Part shown: in pieces, positions 24,520 through 36,584 of the stretch
How the letters are laid out: the number at the start of each line of letters is the position of its first letter
Position numbering within the stretch: the stretch's first letter is position 1
DNA from: Paramecium pentaurelia
Taxonomy: Eukaryota > Ciliophora > Oligohymenophorea > Peniculida > Parameciidae
DNA: 64,000 bases
Assembly (NCBI GenBank): GCA_905183005.1
Contig: CAJJDO010000029.1
Coordinates: forward strand, 526,091 to 590,090
Direction of reading: 5' to 3'
Translations under genes and position numbers: made by a program
Notes under the pieces: model-generated
The model's input: only the letters and a program-made list of their open reading frames with translations
Told to the model about the DNA's origin: nothing
Database searches by the model: none

Positions 24520-25781
24520 ATGTTATTGTCAAAAGCAAAATAGATAGTATGTATTTCAAAAACAGGTGAGAGATTTAAATTTGCTAATCCTGACCTTTGT
24601 ATTTTAGAAAACGCATCTGTAGCAATTAATGAGTAGGGAATGATTGTTGATATTGGAGATATCGATGAAAAATATTAAAATTATAAAATTGTAGATTGTA
24701 GAGGCAGATGTGTATTACCAGGATTGATTGATGCTCATACTCATCCTTGTTATGCAGGAGATAGATCTGGAGAGTTTAAGATGAAATTGGAAGGAGCAAC
24801 ATATATGGAAATTCACAATAAAGGAGGAGGAATTATGTATACATCTAGATGTGTGAATTAATCGAGTTAAGAAGAATTAGAATAGATTTTAGAAAGTGGA
24901 ATCAAGAGAGCTATTAGAAATGGAACAACTACTATGGAAGCAAAATCTGGATTCGGTTTGTCCACAGATGGCGAAGTCAAATAGTTATTGACTATTGAAG
25001 CTGTAAGCAAAAGGAGTCCTATAGAAATAGTTTAAACTTATTTGGGAGCTCATGCTTTACCACCTGGATTGAGTGAGAAATAAGCAGAATAGGATATTAT
25101 CAATAATCAAATTCCATAAATCAAGAAATTAATAGATGAAGATAAAATCCATCCTGAATTTGTAGATGTGTTTTGTGAAAAGGGAATATATGAATTAGAA
25201 TCTACTAAAAATATATTATAAGAAGGAGCAAAGATAGGATTGATTCCATCTTTTCATGGTGAAGAATTAAATCACTTAGAATCAGCAAAATTAGGAGCAG
25301 ATTTAGGAGCAATAGCTATATCCCATTTAGAACATGTAATTTATATTTATACTATTTTTAGTTATCTAAAGAAGGAATATAAGCTATGGCAGAAAAAAAG
25401 GTTGTTGGGATTATTCTTCCAACAACTTAATTCATCTTAAAACTTTAACCTCCTCCAGTTAGAGAGATGATTGACAGTGGAGTCCCAACTGCTCTAGCCA
25501 CTGATTATTGTCCAAATGCATATTGCATGTCTCTTCCTTTCACTATGAGTTTAGCATGTTTGAATTTGAAAATGAGACCAAATGAAGCTTTATGTGCAGT
25601 TACTCTCAATGCTGCCGCTGCATTAAATAGACATAAAACAATTGGTTCTATTGAAATTGGAAAATAGGGAGATTTTGTCATTTTAGATGCTCCTACTTGG
25701 GAACATCTAGTTTATTAAATTGCTGATTCTCCAATTTGGAAAGTCATCAAGAAAGGCAAAATTATTTATGAATATTTATGA
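24520..25781 (+). CDS. AMDHD1: Imidazolonepropionase (histidine degradation)
   Basis: 411 residues after one 26-nt intron at about 25335-25360. Matches the family from end to end: the metal-binding IDAHTHPCYAGDRSGEFKM, EGATYMEIHNKGGGI, RNGTTTMEAKSGFGLSTDG, TYLGAHALPPGLS, FVDVFCEKG, IPSFHGEELNH, AIAISHLEH and ALATDYCPNAYCMSLPF. The HTH pair, the His in FHGEE, the His of SHLEH and the Asp of ATDYCP are the expected metal and catalytic residues, so the enzyme should be active. It hydrolyses 4-imidazolone-5-propanoate to N-formimino-L-glutamate, the third step of histidine catabolism, in the cytosol. The length is normal (about 405-425 in other species). No other histidine-degradation gene lies nearby. 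Confidence 0.97.
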
Positions 25782-25935
25782 TACATAAATAAAATTTATT
25801 AAAATAGTTTTCTGTTATAAATTAAAATTAATTTTATGAATATATATAATTTTAGAACACTTTTTTTAGTAATTATTTAAGATAGTACAAATTGATTGAT
25901 GCTAAGAAATTTGTTCGATTTTTAATTTAAATTAA

Positions 25936-26292
25936 ATGTCTAAGGAGAATAAATGTTCACGTTTCAAAAAATCAAAAAAGCAAATTGATACTCTTAATGA
26001 CTTTTACCAAAAACAATAGATCTGGGGATAAAATACAATAAAAGAAATAGCTAACCTGACTAATTTACCAAAGGAGAAAATATATAAATGGTATTGGGAT
26101 CAAAACAAGAAATTTAGGTAAGAATTACCATCAGATGAAATTGAAGGAGAGATAATAGTTAAATAAGATCATTTGAGTTCAAATACCCATGAAATACTAT
26201 ATTGTAGTGGACTTTAATTAAATTAAGAATTAGATGAAAATTTAAAAAATAGGCTAATCAAATTAGCCAGAGATTTGATTTTAATAAAATGA
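25936..26292 (+). CDS. Small homeodomain-like protein
   Basis: 118 residues in a single exon. Starts MSKENKCSRFKKSKKQIDTL. Residues ~12-60 fit a helix-turn-helix of the homeodomain superfamily: KKQIDTLNDFYQKQ (helix 1), NTIKEIANLTNLPK (helix 2), and EKIYKWYWDQNKKFR (helix 3, where homeodomains have V-x-x-W-F-x-N-x-R). The Trp-Tyr-Trp and basic end are appropriate for DNA contact, but the invariant Asn is displaced, so this is a divergent member. The C-terminal half is acidic and unremarkable. A transcription-factor role is inferred. Start chosen as the first ATG; it follows the imidazolonepropionase stop by 154 bp. Confidence 0.55.
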
Positions 26293-26534
26293 GGATTATT
26301 TATTTTCAAAACAAGTCAAGTATATATTTCAAAAATTTTAATTATTTAAATATGTAAATGTACTTCTTCATTCAATATTTATTCTTTTGATTCTGAAATT
26401 TTGAAATAATATTTGTTAAAATAATTGAAAGTGTATAAGTTTAAATTGAAGTTGTATTCATAATAATTAATTCATATGATTTCTAATATATGCTTACAAA
26501 AAAAGTAAAGGATAATTTTTATTTTATATTAATA

Positions 26535-27587
26535 ATGAGAAATGACAATTCCCCTGTTAATTAATAAACTAAGGGTAATCTAAGTTATCAGAATTAATCC
26601 CCAAGAAAACAACATACACCTTAAGATACAATGTCATAGATTTTATAATTCAATCCTTAATTGTCAAATCAAAAATCCACTTCACCACATAGACCAAAAG
26701 ATTAACCAAAAGAAAGCTTCTATTTTGTTTAGGATGATGGCTAAAGATAATAAGAAACATAGCTTAAGTTTAATAAAGTTAAGAATAATTACCATATTAC
26801 TAAGCAGTTAACAAATAGAAATGATAAATAGAGAAAGTTAGTTGATCTATCAAGTAATGTATTTGAGAATAATCAAAATATTGATGTAATTCCTAAATCT
26901 CCTGAAAATTAATAATTAATTAATACATCAGTTTAATGGACAAATGTGCATTATGGTAAAGTACTCACATCTGTTAATGAGAAAGCAGAATTCGGAAAAG
27001 ATTATGCAAAACAAAGAAAACATCAAGACTTACAATAATAATATCAAGAGGGGACACAACATAAAAGTCCTTAAAAAATAATAGAGAATGAGATAAATAT
27101 TTAGTCTAAGAAATAAAATTAATAATTCTCTGATATTTTTGGATAAGAATTAGGAAATAAAGAAAGAAAGTGGTTAAGACCATAGCGTAGTCTTTCGCCT
27201 TAAATAAAATGGACTACATTTGATAGTACTAGAGATTACAAAGATTTTGGTGATATGAGTATTAAAGTATAATACTATATTACAATATATAGGAATCTAA
27301 ATTACGTAATATAAATACTGATAATCAAAAAGATAATCAGAAAGACACTCATAAATTAAATCATCCTTTGACTTCACCATTTTTCGATGTAAAATATATT
27401 ATAGTAATATTGATAGTGTTAAATATCTTATGAAAAGATTAAAGGTTAATATAAATAATAGAATTAATTCAAAAATATAGAGAATGGATCTTAAAAGAAA
27501 TTTGGACAAGAAAAAAAGATTGAATAAAGTAGTAGTAATAAAAAGTATGAAGGGATTTACTCATGGAAAAATAACTATTAAAAATGA
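26535..27587 (+). CDS. Hypothetical polar protein
   Basis: 332 residues after a 26-nt intron near 27270-27295 and a 28-nt intron near 27391-27418. MRNDNSPVNQQTKGNLSYQN begins a Gln/Asn/Ser-rich, probably disordered protein. Less repetitive islands are VQWTNVHYGKVLTSVNEKAE, EFGKDYAKQRKHQDLQQQY, RKWLRPQRSLSPQIKW and TTFDSTRDYKDFGDMS. The C-terminus is KKYEGIYSWKNNYQK. No domain is recognised. A 16-nt GT...AG segment lies inside the second intron, but only the 28-nt choice keeps the frame. It ends 26 bp before the next gene. Confidence 0.65.
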
Positions 27588-27612
27588 AATTATTTATTTA
27601 TTTTTTTTTGTA

Positions 27613-29235
27613 ATGTAATAATTAAAGAATAATTACATTGAATATCTAAAAGATGGAATTTAGATGAATAAAGTAGAAATGTAGGATTATGGTGGAATGT
27701 TTGGAATTTAAGCTATTGATAATATTCAATCAGGAGAATTTCTTATTAAAGTTTCCCATAATTATGCAATAAGTGCATTCACAGTATTCTAAAATGAATA
27801 ATGTGTAGATATTATGAAAAAGAATCCTCATATATATCCATCATTACAATAAATTAGTAATAAAAAAAGTGATTTTCAAACATTAATTCTTTATTTGACA
27901 ACATAAAGACATGGAAAATTAAAGTCAATATTTGATCTTTCAACTAATCCTACTTGTTTGCTTGATTGTGATTAACCAATACCATTTGATTATTTAAGAG
28001 AATTAAAACATGAATTTGAAGAAGAATATAAAGCAGCCAAAGATGAAGTAATGGAAATAGGATTAAATGCTGATGATTATGATTGGGCTTATAGATATTG
28101 TATGAATAGAAGACTAAGTGTTAATAATGATTATCCTTTCTCATTTTTAGTACCTATGATAGATATGATTAATCATGGTAAGAATAAAGCTATCTTTGGC
28201 TTGGAATAAGAAAATTATTAACCAGAAGAATACATTTAAAATAATTATATGAAATTTAAATACATTTCTTAAAATAAGTATTGGTTTAGTCAGGAAGATT
28301 AAGAAATAATAGGGAGTCTAAAAGTAAATGAAAGTGAAAGATGTTCTAAAATATTGAATAAATTATTGGAAAAATTATTTTAAGAATTACTTAGAACAGG
28401 ATCATCAGATATATGGATTACAAAATTGATGATACCAGATGATTCAGAAGATGAAGATGAACCTACTACTTAATAAAGCAATCATTAATCTCAATAATTA
28501 GATAATAAAGATTCAAAAGTCTAAGCTGCAGTAAATGATGATTATCTTAGAGATTACTATGAATAATCTTTGGATTAAAGTGAACATGATTGGTACACAG
28601 ATATACAACGATAAACTCTCAAATGTCCAGCATATCTTACTGCAAGAGCAGTGGATGATATAGAAAAAGGAGAGTAGGTCTTAAATTTATATGGATGTTT
28701 GGGTAATGAACATTTATTGATGTATTATGGATTTGCACTCAATAAAAATAAATACGACAGAGTTAAATTCAGAATATTTATGGATTGCAGTACAAAGTAT
28801 GATTTTCTTACAAATATTGAAAAATTGGTTTAATTACATTATGTTCCCTATAAAGAACTATTAAATTTAAATACTAGAGGAATTAGTCTTAATTAATTAA
28901 CCTCTGAATTTAAAATAAAGAAAAGCTAATTCAATTTAGATTTAATTAAATTCCTTAGAACTTATTTACAATTATTAGATGGAGATGAATTAATTAATCA
29001 TGAGACTATTATAGTTCTGTATAGAAGAATTATTAATTCTTTATATAAAAAGATTTCATCACCTATTATTACAAGAGATTCATATTGGGGAGAACAACTA
29101 TATAATTATTAAAATTCAAAAGCAAGAATCTTAAAAGCTCACTTAGAAATGATAGATAATCTGACAACTAAACCAGAAAAGATGGATATCAAAGTGTTTA
29201 TGAGATTAAGAGCATATTTACTTAAATAAAACTGA
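27613..29235 (+). CDS. SET-domain lysine methyltransferase (SETD3/Rubisco-LSMT type)
   Basis: 540 residues in one exon. ATG 27613 gives MQQLKNNYIEYLKDGIQMNK. The SET halves are split as in SETD3-like enzymes: the N-SET GGMFGIQAIDNIQSGEFLI, then an inserted helical region (DWAYRYCMNRRLSVN), VPMIDMINHGKNK (the conserved D-x-x-N-H), a long acidic insertion at residues ~205-300, and ARAVDDIEKGEQVLNLYGCL followed by GNEHLLMYYGFAL, where NxH and YG contact S-adenosylmethionine. A helical substrate-binding domain (NQLTSEFKIKKSQFNLDLI onward) completes the Rubis-subs-bind architecture. It should methylate lysine or histidine on a non-histone protein, in cytosol or nucleus; the substrate is unknown. 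It ends 18 bp from the convergent GH125 gene. Confidence 0.88.
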
Positions 29236-29253
29236 AATTATTTATTAATATTA

Positions 29254-30704
29254 TCAAGAGTAATTCTCTTCTAATAATTCAGGATATTCTTTATCTATCT
29301 TTAAGACTAATTCTCCAAATAATCCATTTGCCCATGCAAACCAAGATCTTGTGAAACTAGAAGGGTTATCTTTGAAAAAGCTTTCATGCATAAACCATTT
29401 ATTTCCTGTAGTTGTTACTAACATTCTTAAACATTCTCTCAGTTCTTATTTATCATTAGTAGTCAATCCTTATGTTACAATAGCCATTGGCCATATGTAA
29501 TTAGTTCCAATATGAGGACCACCTATACCTTTAGCTGCCGTTCCTTCAAAATAATAAGGATTAGCTGAGCTTAATGCTTTTTTTCTAGTTGCTTAATATA
29601 ATGGATCATCAATTTCAATAAATCCATAAATAGGAAGAGAAAGTAAACTTGGTTGATTTGAATCATCCATAAATACTTACTTACCCATTCCATCAACTTC
29701 ATAAACAAAAGCTCCATCCTTTATTCCATATTTATATATAGCATCTCTAATTTCAGAAGATAATGCGAAAGCCTCTTAAATTAAAGGTTCAGCAGCTTTT
29801 CTTAAAGACCAAGATAGTTAAGCTTCACTTAACATTTCAGCTGTTTATTTTAAAATTGCTGAGGCCATAGCATTTTCTGGTATATTAAATTAATAGACTG
29901 TAGAATCATCAGAGGCTCTAAAAAATGTTCTTAATAATCCAGTTCTTTTAAGTGGTTCACCTATTCCATTAATAACTGTATCAGTTGATCTACCATTTCT
30001 TTAAAAAGTATAAGGAAATCTGAAGGTTGTAAATTATTCTGTTTGATCTGCTTGTTAATCTTTAAATGTTCTCAATATTCTTTAAACAGCCTTTAAGTAT
30101 TTAAAATTTATGATAGATGTATCATTAGTTTCTTTATAATAACCAACAACTAGTCTTAAAACAGCCACCAATGAATCTATTTCAAATTTTCTCTCATGTA
30201 AATGTTATGACATTGCGTGAACATTAACACCTAAAAAACATCGAGTTGTATTATCATTGCTCCATTCTGATTATTTCTTTTGATAATTAAATGCATTAGC
30301 ATATGGATCAATTAAAACTTAATTAATTTATCGATTGATAGCTCCTTTAATTAAATTTTATAATTTGCTATCCTTATTCACAAACTCCATATAGGTCCAT
30401 AATTAATTAGTACTATCTCTTAACCACATTGCTGTAATATCACCTGTAATCACAAAGGCATCTGGAACATTTGGATCATAATTTGTTACTGTTGTATCAA
30501 GAGTATTTGGAAATGAATTGATAAAAGTATATTTAAGTTTATTATCTTTCATTTTTTCTGAAATCTATAAATTATACATAAATTTACTCTGCTTATAGTT
30601 TTCTCTATTGCTTCTGATTCGAATTTCTTTTAGGTAGGTCTTTAATTTGATTATGCCAAAAGATTGCCTATAAGCAAAGAAGAAGCAATTAATATAAAAT
30701 TCAT
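29254..30704 (-). CDS. Secreted glycoside hydrolase family 125 (exo-alpha-1,6-mannosidase-like)
   Basis: 475 residues after one 23-nt intron (about 30568-30590). MNFILIASSLLIGNLLAQ is a signal peptide. The body matches GH125 throughout: ITGDITAMWLRDSTNQLWTY, VNVHAMSQHLHERKFEIDSL, PYTFQRNGRSTDT, GIGEPLKRTGLLRTFFRASD, YEVDGMGKQVFMDDSNQPSL, GGPHIGTNYIWPMAIVTQGL, KWFMHESFFKDNPSSFTRSW and FAWANGLFGELVLK. The acidic residues in MWLRDS and in HESF, which family members use around the -1 site, are present. The enzyme should remove alpha-1,6-linked mannose from glycans in the secretory or digestive pathway. GH125 is best known in bacteria and fungi. Confidence 0.9.
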
Positions 30705-31049
30705 AATATTAATTTAATGGAGCTTTAATTCTTTTTATTATTAAAGACCAGAAAAATTAGATAACATTATAATGATATGATTCTTTAGTTCTATATAAAT
30801 TTTTACTCAATTTTATTTAGAATATCTCTTATATTTCCAAATAAGTAAAATTTTATTAGTAGAATTCAATTAAAAAATCCTAAAATTTAATCATTATGCA
30901 GTTACAAAGTAATAAAGAAATGATAGATTAAGATTAAATAGAAATTTATTTATGAAGGAAAGAGATAAAGTAATTGATGAAAGAAAAAAAATAATAAAAA
31001 TTGATATACGTGGTTTGAGTATATAATTATTTAATTGATTCATATATTT
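30705..31049. other. Intergenic region with divergent promoters
   Basis: About 345 bp between the starts of the GH125 gene (minus) and the p24 gene (plus), both of which encode secretory-pathway proteins. It is AT-rich, with no specific motif recognised. Confidence 0.4.
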
Positions 31050-31735
31050 ATGTTTCCAATATTATTGAGTCTCTTCACTATCTCTTGGTGTAGCATTGAG
31101 GAAACCAAAGAAATCATGCAAGATTGGGATAAATATATGAGAGGCTTTCTACCTGATGATATGATCTCATTCTAAATTGAAAAAGGAGGCGAGGAGATAT
31201 TTATTGAGACAATTAAGAAAACTCCCACTAACATAAGAGGCACCTTCTTTATTCCTATATACACTATGGACACTATAGATTTTAAGGTTATTGATCCTTC
31301 TGGTTCAATGATTTATGCAAAAATGATGAAAAAAGAAGCAGTGTTTAATTTCAATGCCACTGAAAAAGGAGATTATCAATTGATATTTCAAAATAAAAGA
31401 GCAAAAGAGGCTAAAGTTGTTCAATTTGCTATTGATGTTGCCAAATCTGATAAAGGTATATATATTATTGATATCGTTTTTTTTTAGAGGAAATCGAATA
31501 GAATGATATAGATCCTATTGAAGATGGTGTATAAGGAGTACTACAGAAAATAAGAGATGTTTTCTATAGCACAAAATTGAATGAATTAAAATCTAAAGGA
31601 GCTTTGGCTGATGTATAAAAGATAAATAAATAATTGATGGTTTTGACATTTATAGAAACTGTTGCTATTTGTGGAGTGACAGCATGGTAAGTATATTACA
31701 TAAAGAAATTACTCAATGATAGAAGATTAGTGTGA
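31050..31735 (+). CDS. p24/emp24 family cargo receptor (GOLD domain)
   Basis: 217 residues after one 32-nt intron near 31456-31487. MFPILLSLFTISWCS is a signal peptide. A GOLD-type beta domain follows (CIEETKEIMQDW region, FQIEKGGEEIFIETI, TIDFKVIDPSGSMIYAK, FNFNATEKGDYQLIFQN), then a helical stalk (DGVQGVLQKIRDVFYSTKLN), a transmembrane segment (VLTFIETVAICGVTAWQVYY) and the short basic tail IKKLLNDRRLV. The order signal-GOLD-coiled coil-TM-tail and the KKLL-type tail mark a p24 protein that cycles between ER and Golgi in COPI/COPII vesicles. The subfamily is not assigned. Confidence 0.85.
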
Positions 31736-31775
31736 TTATGTTAATATATTTATTCTTCGAATTCAATTCAATTAA

Positions 31776-33183
31776 ATGTCAGATCCTAATTCAAGAGCTG
31801 CAAGATTGAATCTCAATCCAATCTCTACATCAAATTAGAATGCTTAAATCTTAAAGGTATATATATACCACATCTATTCATTCTAGAAATTGGCATTTAG
31901 TATCAATAGTGGATAATCTTCCACTATTAGAGCCCTAAGTGCTCCTAATACTGCTTAAAATAATAGAATGCAATTAGAAATCGAATCAAAATATAGTAAT
32001 TAGTATGAAGAGCTAGCTAAAATTGGATAAGGAAATTTTGCTATTGTATTTAAATGCAGGAACACTCTCGATTAGTCGATTTATGCAATTAAAAAGACTA
32101 AGGCATAACCTAAACAAAACTTAGAGACAAGTGATGCCAGGTAAGAAGCCTGCATTTTAGCAAATTTATTTAGTAAGAGTGATACAAAACACATTGTTAA
32201 GTATTATAATTGTTGGATAGAGTAGAATCAATTTTTTTTAGTTATGGAATATTGTGATTATAATCTAAAGTATTAAAAACAATATTAAGAATGGGAAATC
32301 AAGATCATTTTAAAACATATTTTAGAAGGTCTAAAATTTTTACATAGCAAGAATTTAGTCCATATGGATATTAAACCAGAGAATATACTATTTAAAAAAA
32401 AAGATTTGAGTTTTAAGATTGCAGATTTTGGATTGTCAAGACTTTAATTTGTAAAAGAAGACGAAGATATTAGAGATGGTGATTAAAGATATACAGCTCC
32501 TGAAATCATGGAATATGTATTAAAAACTATATCTAGATGAATTTTGGTACTCCAATAGATTTATAAAAAGTTGATATATTTGCTTTTGGATGCACAATTT
32601 TTGAATTAATGATTTAAGAAGAATTGCCAAAATCTGATAATTAATATCATGAATTAAGAAGAGGTATTACCAAACTCAATTTTAAAGATGTAGGTAAAAA
32701 AACCATCCATTATTTTATTTAGGAATTTAATATTCTGATTCTTTGATTTAAATTGTTTGTTAAATGATGGCCCCTAAATAAGAGGATAGGCCTACTGCTG
32801 AATAATTATTAAAAAATACTTATCTTTATGTACCTAAAGAAAATAAATTAAGATTTTTGGAAAACTCAAATCATATATTATTTGAAGAAAAATAAAGAAT
32901 TTAAATAAAATAATTAAAAGAAAATAAAAGAAGGAAAACTATTGGATCTTCCTTGGAATTTAAAGGAAAACCGTGTGTTTAGAATGATGTATAAAAGATG
33001 ATTGAAAGAAAAAAATAAGAATAAGACGGAAGTTTTAGAATTTCAAGAATTGATTATTATTAATAAGAGAAGGAATTGAATGGCAAAATTTTAAAATCTT
33101 CTAAAGATATTAGTGAGAAGTAAGATTAATCTCAGTATCATATAAAATTTGAGTACTAGAATTCTAGAAATAAAAGTGCTTGA
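31776..33183 (+). CDS. Wee1-like protein kinase
   Basis: 442 residues after introns of 30 nt (after QILK), 20 nt (after EIMEY) and 29 nt (after FKDV). The kinase domain spans ~70-330: IGQGNFAIVFKCRNTLDQ (glycine loop), YAIKKTKA (Lys of the ATP site), VMEYCDYNLKY, FLHSKNLVHMDIKPENILFK (HMDIKPEN in place of HRDLKPxN), FKIADFGLSRL and DGDQRYTAPEIMEY. HMDIKPEN and the GD.RY...E motif after a short activation loop are typical of Wee1/Myt1 kinases, which phosphorylate CDKs on the inhibitory Tyr. The catalytic Asp and DFG are present. The C-terminal ~110 residues are charged (KQRIQIKQLKENKRRKT). Substrate identity is inference from family; a divergent Ser/Thr kinase remains possible. Confidence 0.75.
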
Positions 33184-33263
33184 TATCTAATTATATATTA
33201 AATTAAATATTATAAAAGGGAACAAATATTCTTATTTTGTATTTTTAAAAACAACATCTAAAT

Positions 33264-34789
33264 ATGGATCCCGAAGAAAAATAATTAATTGGTTCAATCC
33301 TAAGTGGTATGTGACTATAATGATAATGTATTAGATGAAAGCGAAGTGAGAATATGTGAAAGGAAATAACCTCGAAAAAAGAGTAAATTATCACTGAACG
33401 CCAAAGAGTTTTAACCTACTTTGATTAATTCCATAGAATAAATTGAAATTCTAGGAGATAATCATGGGAATGACACATTGACTTACAATTCTACAAACAC
33501 ATAACCTTATATGTATATATTCTAATTTTACATGTTAGAATTAACGAAAGATAAAAACAGAAGAAATCATCTATTAAAATTCATCATGATTTAAAGTAAC
33601 TATAATTTTCACCTAAAAAACACTAAACTATGCAACCTATAAGTTAAGTTTAAACCTACTTTTTGACATTTAATAGCCATCCTTCTCTATAAGAAGATAA
33701 TTAAGTTTAGCTATAATTGAGGTAAGATGATTATCAATTTAGAATTAGTTTGGTAATACATTTAATTATATGTTAGGAATAAATATGTGGGAATTAGAAT
33801 GCTTCAAGAAATCTTCAAAAAATTTTTGATAATGGTACTCCATTATAAAGAAGTATGATATTTGAGACAATTGAAAAAAATTTAATTAAGACTTCAAAAG
33901 ATTTATTTGGAAATTATTTGGTTTAAAAAATATTTTTATCAGGTATTTTTATAAAATAATTGATTTAGGTGAAAAATAATGGAAATTTAGTTTATTTTAT
34001 CAATTAAAAGGTCATTTTGTTGAATTATCTAAAAATCAATATGCTTCTAGAGTTATTAATAGAATGATAGAATTTTTAAAAGATGAAGATAATCATCTTG
34101 AAATTGAATTTATAGACGAGATAAAATATTAAATTAGATAATTAATAAATGATAATAATGGTTGTTTTGTATTATTAAGTTGTTTAGAGAATTTTGATGA
34201 AAAAATTTGTGAATATATGAAAAAACATATAGAGTAATCAGTCTATTCTATGTCTTAACACACATATGGATGTAGAATTATATAATTTATGCTTTAAAAA
34301 TAAAATAGTTAATCATTATTAGATTAAATTATGGATGTATCATAATAACTTTGTATTTGTGAATTTGGTAACTACATAATTTAGTTTATATTGAAGAGTA
34401 ATTTTAAATAGTAAAAAATGGAACTGTTCAGAATTATTAAGAGTAATTTTTAAACATTATCTTACAACAAATATGGTAGCAATGTTGTAGAAGTATTTCT
34501 TGAAATAATTGAATAAGAAGATATAAAATTTGTTACTAATATCATGTTGAATGTTGATCAAGAAAATAAGTAGATTTTATTATAAAATTTTAGTTATTTA
34601 TTTGTTGCTTTTGCAACACATCCTTTTGGAAATTATGTTTTTAAAAAATACTTATAGTTAGATTAATAATATATCATTCCAGTTCTTGGAATAATAAAGA
34701 GACATCCAGAATTACTATAATAAATCAATACTTCTGAATATGGATAAAAGATATTCTCTGTTGTAGAAAGATCCATTCAATTTATATGA
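33264..34789 (+). CDS. Pumilio/PUF RNA-binding protein
   Basis: 473 residues after introns of 28, 26, 24 and 26 nt, all ending TAG. MDPEEKQLIGSILS begins a basic, low-complexity N-terminus (CERKQPRKKSKLSLNAKEF). PUF repeats fill the rest: SRNLQKIFDNGTPLQRSMIF, TSKDLFGNYLVQKIFLSGE, ELSKNQYASRVINRMIEFL, INDNNGCFVLLSCLENFD, SMSQHTYGCRIIQFMLQKQ, CICEFGNYIIQFILKS, LSYNKYGSNVVEVFLEI and FATHPFGNYVFKKYL. Helix motifs of the NxxxxxVIQ kind are present in most repeats, so sequence-specific binding to mRNA 3' UTRs is expected. Exact frame closure over four introns supports the model. It follows the Wee1-like gene by 80 bp. Confidence 0.85.
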
Positions 34790-34843
34790 ATAAAAATGTT
34801 TGTGAATTGTATTAAGTTTGTATTATGCAGTATATTAATATAA

Positions 34844-36286
34844 ATGAAATAGTATACACTTCCAAATTAAATTGTTTAATATTACTCTCCATTTAGATCG
34901 AATGCATAAAAAACAGTTATTTAAGATGGTGAAAATACTTTTGTGATCGACCCTCAATATTAATACTTAAGTATAAGTAAATAATTGCATTCTATTAAAT
35001 AAAGTTGGATAAGGATCGTATGGAGTTGTTTTTGCTGCTAAAGACACTAAAAAAGATTAAGGAAGAGACTTAGTTGCAATAAAAAAGATAGTTAAGGCAT
35101 TTGAATAAAGGCTTTTTGCAAAAAGAACACTTAGAGAATTAAGACTTTAAAGGTTATTCAGTCATGAAAATGTATCATTCTCTTCTATCTGTACAGGTGA
35201 TATCGATTGAGAAAATAATGCTTCCAAAGTCCAGAGAAGAATTTGACGATATGTATAGAAAACCTGGTAGATTTTAGATACATTGTCTAAGAATTAATGG
35301 AAACAGATTTATCTACAATCATTAGATAATAAACATAATTAGATTAGGATTAAATCTGCTTTCTTTTATATCAATTATTAAGAGGATTGAAATATATTCA
35401 TTCAGCCAATGTTGTTCATAGAGATTTGAAACCAAAAAATTTATTGATAAATGGAAACTGTGATTTGAAAATATGTGATTTTGGACTTGCAAGAGCACTT
35501 GATCCATAAATCAAAGTAATCAAACTAAATTTCAAATTTAGCTTAAACCAAAAGTTTATAGTCCTTATGTTTAAACAAGATGGTATCGAGCTCCTGAATT
35601 ACTTTTGTAATGGAGAGATTATAATTAAAGTATTGATATGTGGTCTGTGGGTTGTATATTTGCTGAGATGCTTAGGAAGAAAATATTTCTCCCAGGAGCT
35701 TCAGCAAAAAATTAAATTGAATTAATATTTGATGTATTAGGATCTCCAAATGAATAAGTCTTATAAATGGCACCAAAATCTCCTCTCTCTATAAGTGTGA
35801 ATTAAATGTAAAAAAAGAGAGGCAGAGATTTTGAGAAATTATTCCCAAATGGATCTAAAGAAGCTATAGATCTACTGAGATAATTATTTGAATATGATCC
35901 AACAAAAAGAATAACTGCAGAATAAGCATTAAGACATCCATATTTATCGAAATATCATATACCTGAAGATGAAGTACTTATTTAAACAACATAGCCTATA
36001 GCTGTTCCTGTTAGATATTTAGACTTTGAATTTGAAGAATACAATCTGACCATTGAATAGTGGAAAGGTAATTATATTTACTTATATTACAGATTGTATT
36101 TATGAGGAAATTCTATTATACCATTATCCTGAGTTTTCAAAGGATTATGAATTAAATATCAAAAAAGGATATTCAATAATGAAGCATATTATTAATAATG
36201 ATAATGCTAAATAATTGGATTAAATATTAGATGAAGATGAAGAAGATGAAGATGATGATCTACCATAAAATTAATAAATATAATGA
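34844..36286 (+). CDS. MAP kinase, ERK-like, with altered activation loop
   Basis: 437 residues after five introns: 34977-35004 (28 nt, ends AAAG), one of 25 nt ending CAG after SHEN, 25 nt TAG, 26 nt TAG after PQIK, and 25 nt CAG before DCIYEE. Kinase features: IGQGSYGVVFAAKDTKK, VAIKKIVKAFEQRLFAK, RTLRELRLQRLFSHEN, VQELMETDLSTIIRQ, GLKYIHSANVVHRDLKPKNL, KICDFGLARAL and TRWYRAPELLL. The MAPK T-x-Y pair is replaced by S-P-Y (35560-35568, in KVYSPYVQTRWYR), with Ser for Thr and Gln for the usual Ala. The MAPK insert and common-docking region follow. A conserved EFEEYN...DCIYEEILLYHYPEF tail is shared with the next gene. Phosphorylation at Ser-Tyr is possible but not proven. Confidence 0.9.
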
Positions 36287-36584
36287 GTTTGAAAATATAT
36301 AGGTTGTTAAATGAAAAAAATTAGTGAAGACAATAATAATTAAACTTATTCAAATATATTTTAGAGATTATATATATTTATATTGTTGTTGCTATGTCTA
36401 ATAATTTATTGATATATAATTATTCTTCATATTTAATTTTATAGACATGAATAAAGTTGCTAATGAAGTGTCATTTTGATTAGAATGTTTATATTTATGC
36501 CATTTATTGTAAAATTGTGTTATATTAATGCATGATTCAAATAAGCATTGTATCAAAAAATAAAAAATTAATATTATAAAGTGA
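36287..36584. other. Spacer between tandem MAP kinase genes
   Basis: About 300 bp of AT-rich DNA separating the two MAP kinase paralogs. No coding frame was recognised. Confidence 0.5.
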
